From assembly GCA_002454015.1 (NCBI GenBank), contig DKIB01000104.1:14958-21572 (forward strand): a stretch of DNA of 6,615 bases. The letters run 5' to 3'. A program made the position numbers and the translations under genes. Source of the stretch: Proteobacteria bacterium UBA6729 (lineage in GTDB: Bacteria > Pseudomonadota > Gammaproteobacteria > Porifericomitales > Porifericomitaceae). The notes under the pieces are model-generated. The model searched no databases, was not told the origin of the DNA, and saw only the letters and a program-made list of their open reading frames with translations. Below are positions 5,475 through 6,615 of this stretch, one piece after another. The first letter of the stretch is position 1; the number at the start of each line of letters is the position of its first letter.

Positions 5475-6118
5475 AGCAAGCGGCCTGGATTGAAGTAGTG
5501 GCGACCCTGCCGATACTGCGGAATCTTCTCCAGCAGACGCTCAAACTCATGCTCCATGGTCAAGTCACAATCCGCAACATTGACCACCAGCAGTGGCGTA
5601 TCTTCGTAGTAGTGAAAGTGCTCCACGTAGGCCTCGCACAACCTGTCCAGATACTCCCTGGGAATGCGCTGCTCATAGGGTATGCCGCGCCGACTGATGC
5701 GCTGATGCAGCACCGCAGACGGTGCATGCAGGTAGATCACCAGTTCCGGCGTCACCCCCACCGGGACCATCAGGCTGCAGACCTTCCGATACAGACGATA
5801 CTCCTCACGGTCCAGATTCTGCCGGGCAAAGATCTGATCCTTGGCAAACACAAAATCCGATACCCAGCCCCGCGGTCGGAACATATCAGGCTGTTGCAGG
5901 GTTCGCAACTGCCGCGAACGCTGGAACAAAAAATACAGCTGCGTGGCCAGCGCCATCCGCTCCGGCTGGCGGTAAAACTCGGGCAAGAACGGATTCTCCT
6001 CAGCCTGCTCCAGCAACAGCCGCATCTCCAGGCGATCCGCCAGACTGCGGGCCAACGTGGTCTTGCCCACCCCGATAGGCCCCTCCACGGCAATGCTGGA
6101 AGGAAAGCTGCCGATCAT
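5471..6118 (-). CDS. Deoxynucleoside kinase family protein
   Basis: A 215-residue P-loop kinase of the dNK/dCK-dGK superfamily, expected to phosphorylate a deoxynucleoside (deoxyadenosine or deoxyguanosine are the usual bacterial substrates) for nucleotide salvage. The N-terminal Walker A is GPIGVGKTT (13-21). LLLEQAEENPFLPEFY (34-49) corresponds to the substrate-binding EP-ENPFL segment. VSDFVFAKDQIFA (86-98) sits where the DRS/ERS motif normally lies, but its arginine is absent. ELVIYLHAPSAVLHQRISRRG (125-145) gives the last core strand and the arginine-rich LID. ATG 6118 overlaps the folK stop as ATGA, with GGAG 8 nt upstream inside folK, which decides the start; the frame is open 74 codons further up but only as shadow of folK. 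A kinase gene in this position, before panB, is a recurrent arrangement in gammaproteobacteria from memory. Substrate specificity cannot be read from the sequence. Confidence 0.9.
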   Translation of the reverse strand: MIGSFPSSIAVEGPIGVGKTTLARSLADRLEMRLLLEQAEENPFLPEFYRQPERMALATQLYFLFQRSRQLRTLQQPDMFRPRGWVSDFVFAKDQIFARQNLDREEYRLYRKVCSLMVPVGVTPELVIYLHAPSAVLHQRISRRGIPYEQRIPREYLDRLCEAYVEHFHYYEDTPLLVVNVADCDLTMEHEFERLLEKIPQYRQGRHYFNPGRLL

Positions 6119-6606
6119 CCACCCGGCTCCAGTCGGCGAATACGCTGCTCCGCCACCCCGGGCAACAGCGCTGCCACCGGGCCCACACCCGGGATGTGCA
6201 GCGCCGGATCCAACTCCTGCAGTGGCAGCAACACAAAGGCGCGCCGACTCAGCTCGGGATGTGGCACCCGCAACTCCGGCAGATTGATGTGCTGATCTGC
6301 ATACAGCAACAGATCGATATCCACCGGGCGCGGCCCCCACCGCGGCCCGGAGCGCTGGCGCCCCTGCGCCCGCTCGATCGCCTGCAGGTGACGCAACAAC
6401 GACAGTGGCGTCAATGTGGTTTGCATGTGCACCGCGGCGTTCAAAAAATCAGCTTGCTCCATGGGTGATATGGGCGCACTCACATACAGGGACGACACCG
6501 CCACCAGCCGCGAGTCCGGCACCTCAGGAAGGGATTTTAACGCAATTTGCAGCTGTTCTTCAGGGTTGCCCTGATTGCTGCCGATTCCCAGATATACCGG
6601 GATCAA
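6115..6606 (-). CDS. folK: 2-amino-4-hydroxy-6-hydroxymethyldihydropteridine diphosphokinase (HPPK)
   Basis: FolK transfers pyrophosphate from ATP to 6-hydroxymethyl-7,8-dihydropterin, preparing it for dihydropteroate synthase in folate synthesis. The 163 residues match the family. The product opens with VYLGIGSNQGNPEEQL, the conserved strand and GSN loop. SAPISPMEQADFLNAAV (43-59) gives the pterin-binding region. GPRWGPRPVDIDLLLY (87-102) is the family signature, with D96 and D98 the expected Mg/ATP ligands. VPHPELSRRAFVLLPLQELDP (114-134) completes the catalytic site. TTG 6606 is the only usable start in the window; the frame is open to the right edge (TGT AGT TTT upstream), so the true start could lie up to a few codons outside and the gene may be slightly truncated here. 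No Shine-Dalgarno is visible in the 9 nt available. In related genomes pcnB commonly precedes folK. Confidence 0.95.
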   Translation of the reverse strand: MIPVYLGIGSNQGNPEEQLQIALKSLPEVPDSRLVAVSSLYVSAPISPMEQADFLNAAVHMQTTLTPLSLLRHLQAIERAQGRQRSGPRWGPRPVDIDLLLYADQHINLPELRVPHPELSRRAFVLLPLQELDPALHIPGVGPVAALLPGVAEQRIRRLEPGG

Positions 6607-6615
6607 AAAACTACA

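Noticed and set aside
4788..5498. 236-codon plus-strand ORF
   Set aside because: Antisense to panB, spanning nearly its whole length; no motif and no ribosome-binding site of note.
5309..6295. 328-codon plus-strand ORF
   Set aside because: Antisense to panB, the kinase and folK; composition reflects the opposite-strand codons and no domain is recognisable.
6119..6340. 74-codon N-terminal extension of the deoxynucleoside kinase
   Set aside because: It overlaps folK in another frame and is low complexity. The Walker A begins 13 residues after ATG 6118, the usual distance, and that ATG has a good GGAG and an ATGA overlap.
1..6615. tRNA/rRNA genes, CRISPR array, transposon or prophage pieces, toxin-antitoxin or defence system
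   Set aside because: The window is filled end to end by recognisable housekeeping genes on one strand. I saw no repeat-spacer pattern, terminal inverted repeats, integrase or transposase motifs, or room for an RNA gene.

Overview
The window is a dense, GC-rich stretch of a bacterial chromosome with every supported gene on the minus strand. It carries eight essentially complete genes plus the 5' end of a ninth, which runs off the left edge. The content points to a gammaproteobacterium. It has scpA-scpB rather than the mukFEB system of enterics, the order folK / deoxynucleoside kinase / panB / panC, and the long TrpRS form that I recall from beta- and gammaproteobacteria. I suspect a sulfur-oxidiser-like or Chromatiales-like lineage, but the sequence alone does not fix this.

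Layout in transcription order (right to left). The first block is folK (folate pterin step), then a P-loop deoxynucleoside kinase, panB and panC (two pantothenate steps). These four are joined by 4-nt ATGA or GTGA stop/start overlaps, so they look like one translationally coupled unit. FolK feeds the folate pathway, and PanB consumes 5,10-methylene-tetrahydrofolate, so there is a metabolic link inside the cluster. The kinase is the metabolic outlier. A 69-nt gap containing a perfect 13-bp palindrome follows. It is the only sizeable non-coding stretch in the window.

The second block is trpS, scpA, scpB, rluB and an endonuclease III-family gene cut by the window edge. Spacing is 7 nt, then overlaps of 26, 11 and 4 nt. 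It mixes tryptophan charging, the kleisin and winged-helix partners of SMC condensin, a 23S rRNA pseudouridine synthase and a DNA glycosylase-type protein. Five of the nine chosen starts are not ATG.

No mobile element, CRISPR array, RNA gene or unknown defence-like system is visible; this is conserved housekeeping sequence. The points most worth a second look are four cysteines in TrpRS that closely match a known iron-sulfur cluster spacing, a long acidic low-complexity tail on ScpB encoded by slippage-prone and G-quadruplex-capable DNA, the truncated glycosylase gene at the left edge, and a kinase that lacks the usual DRS/ERS arginine.
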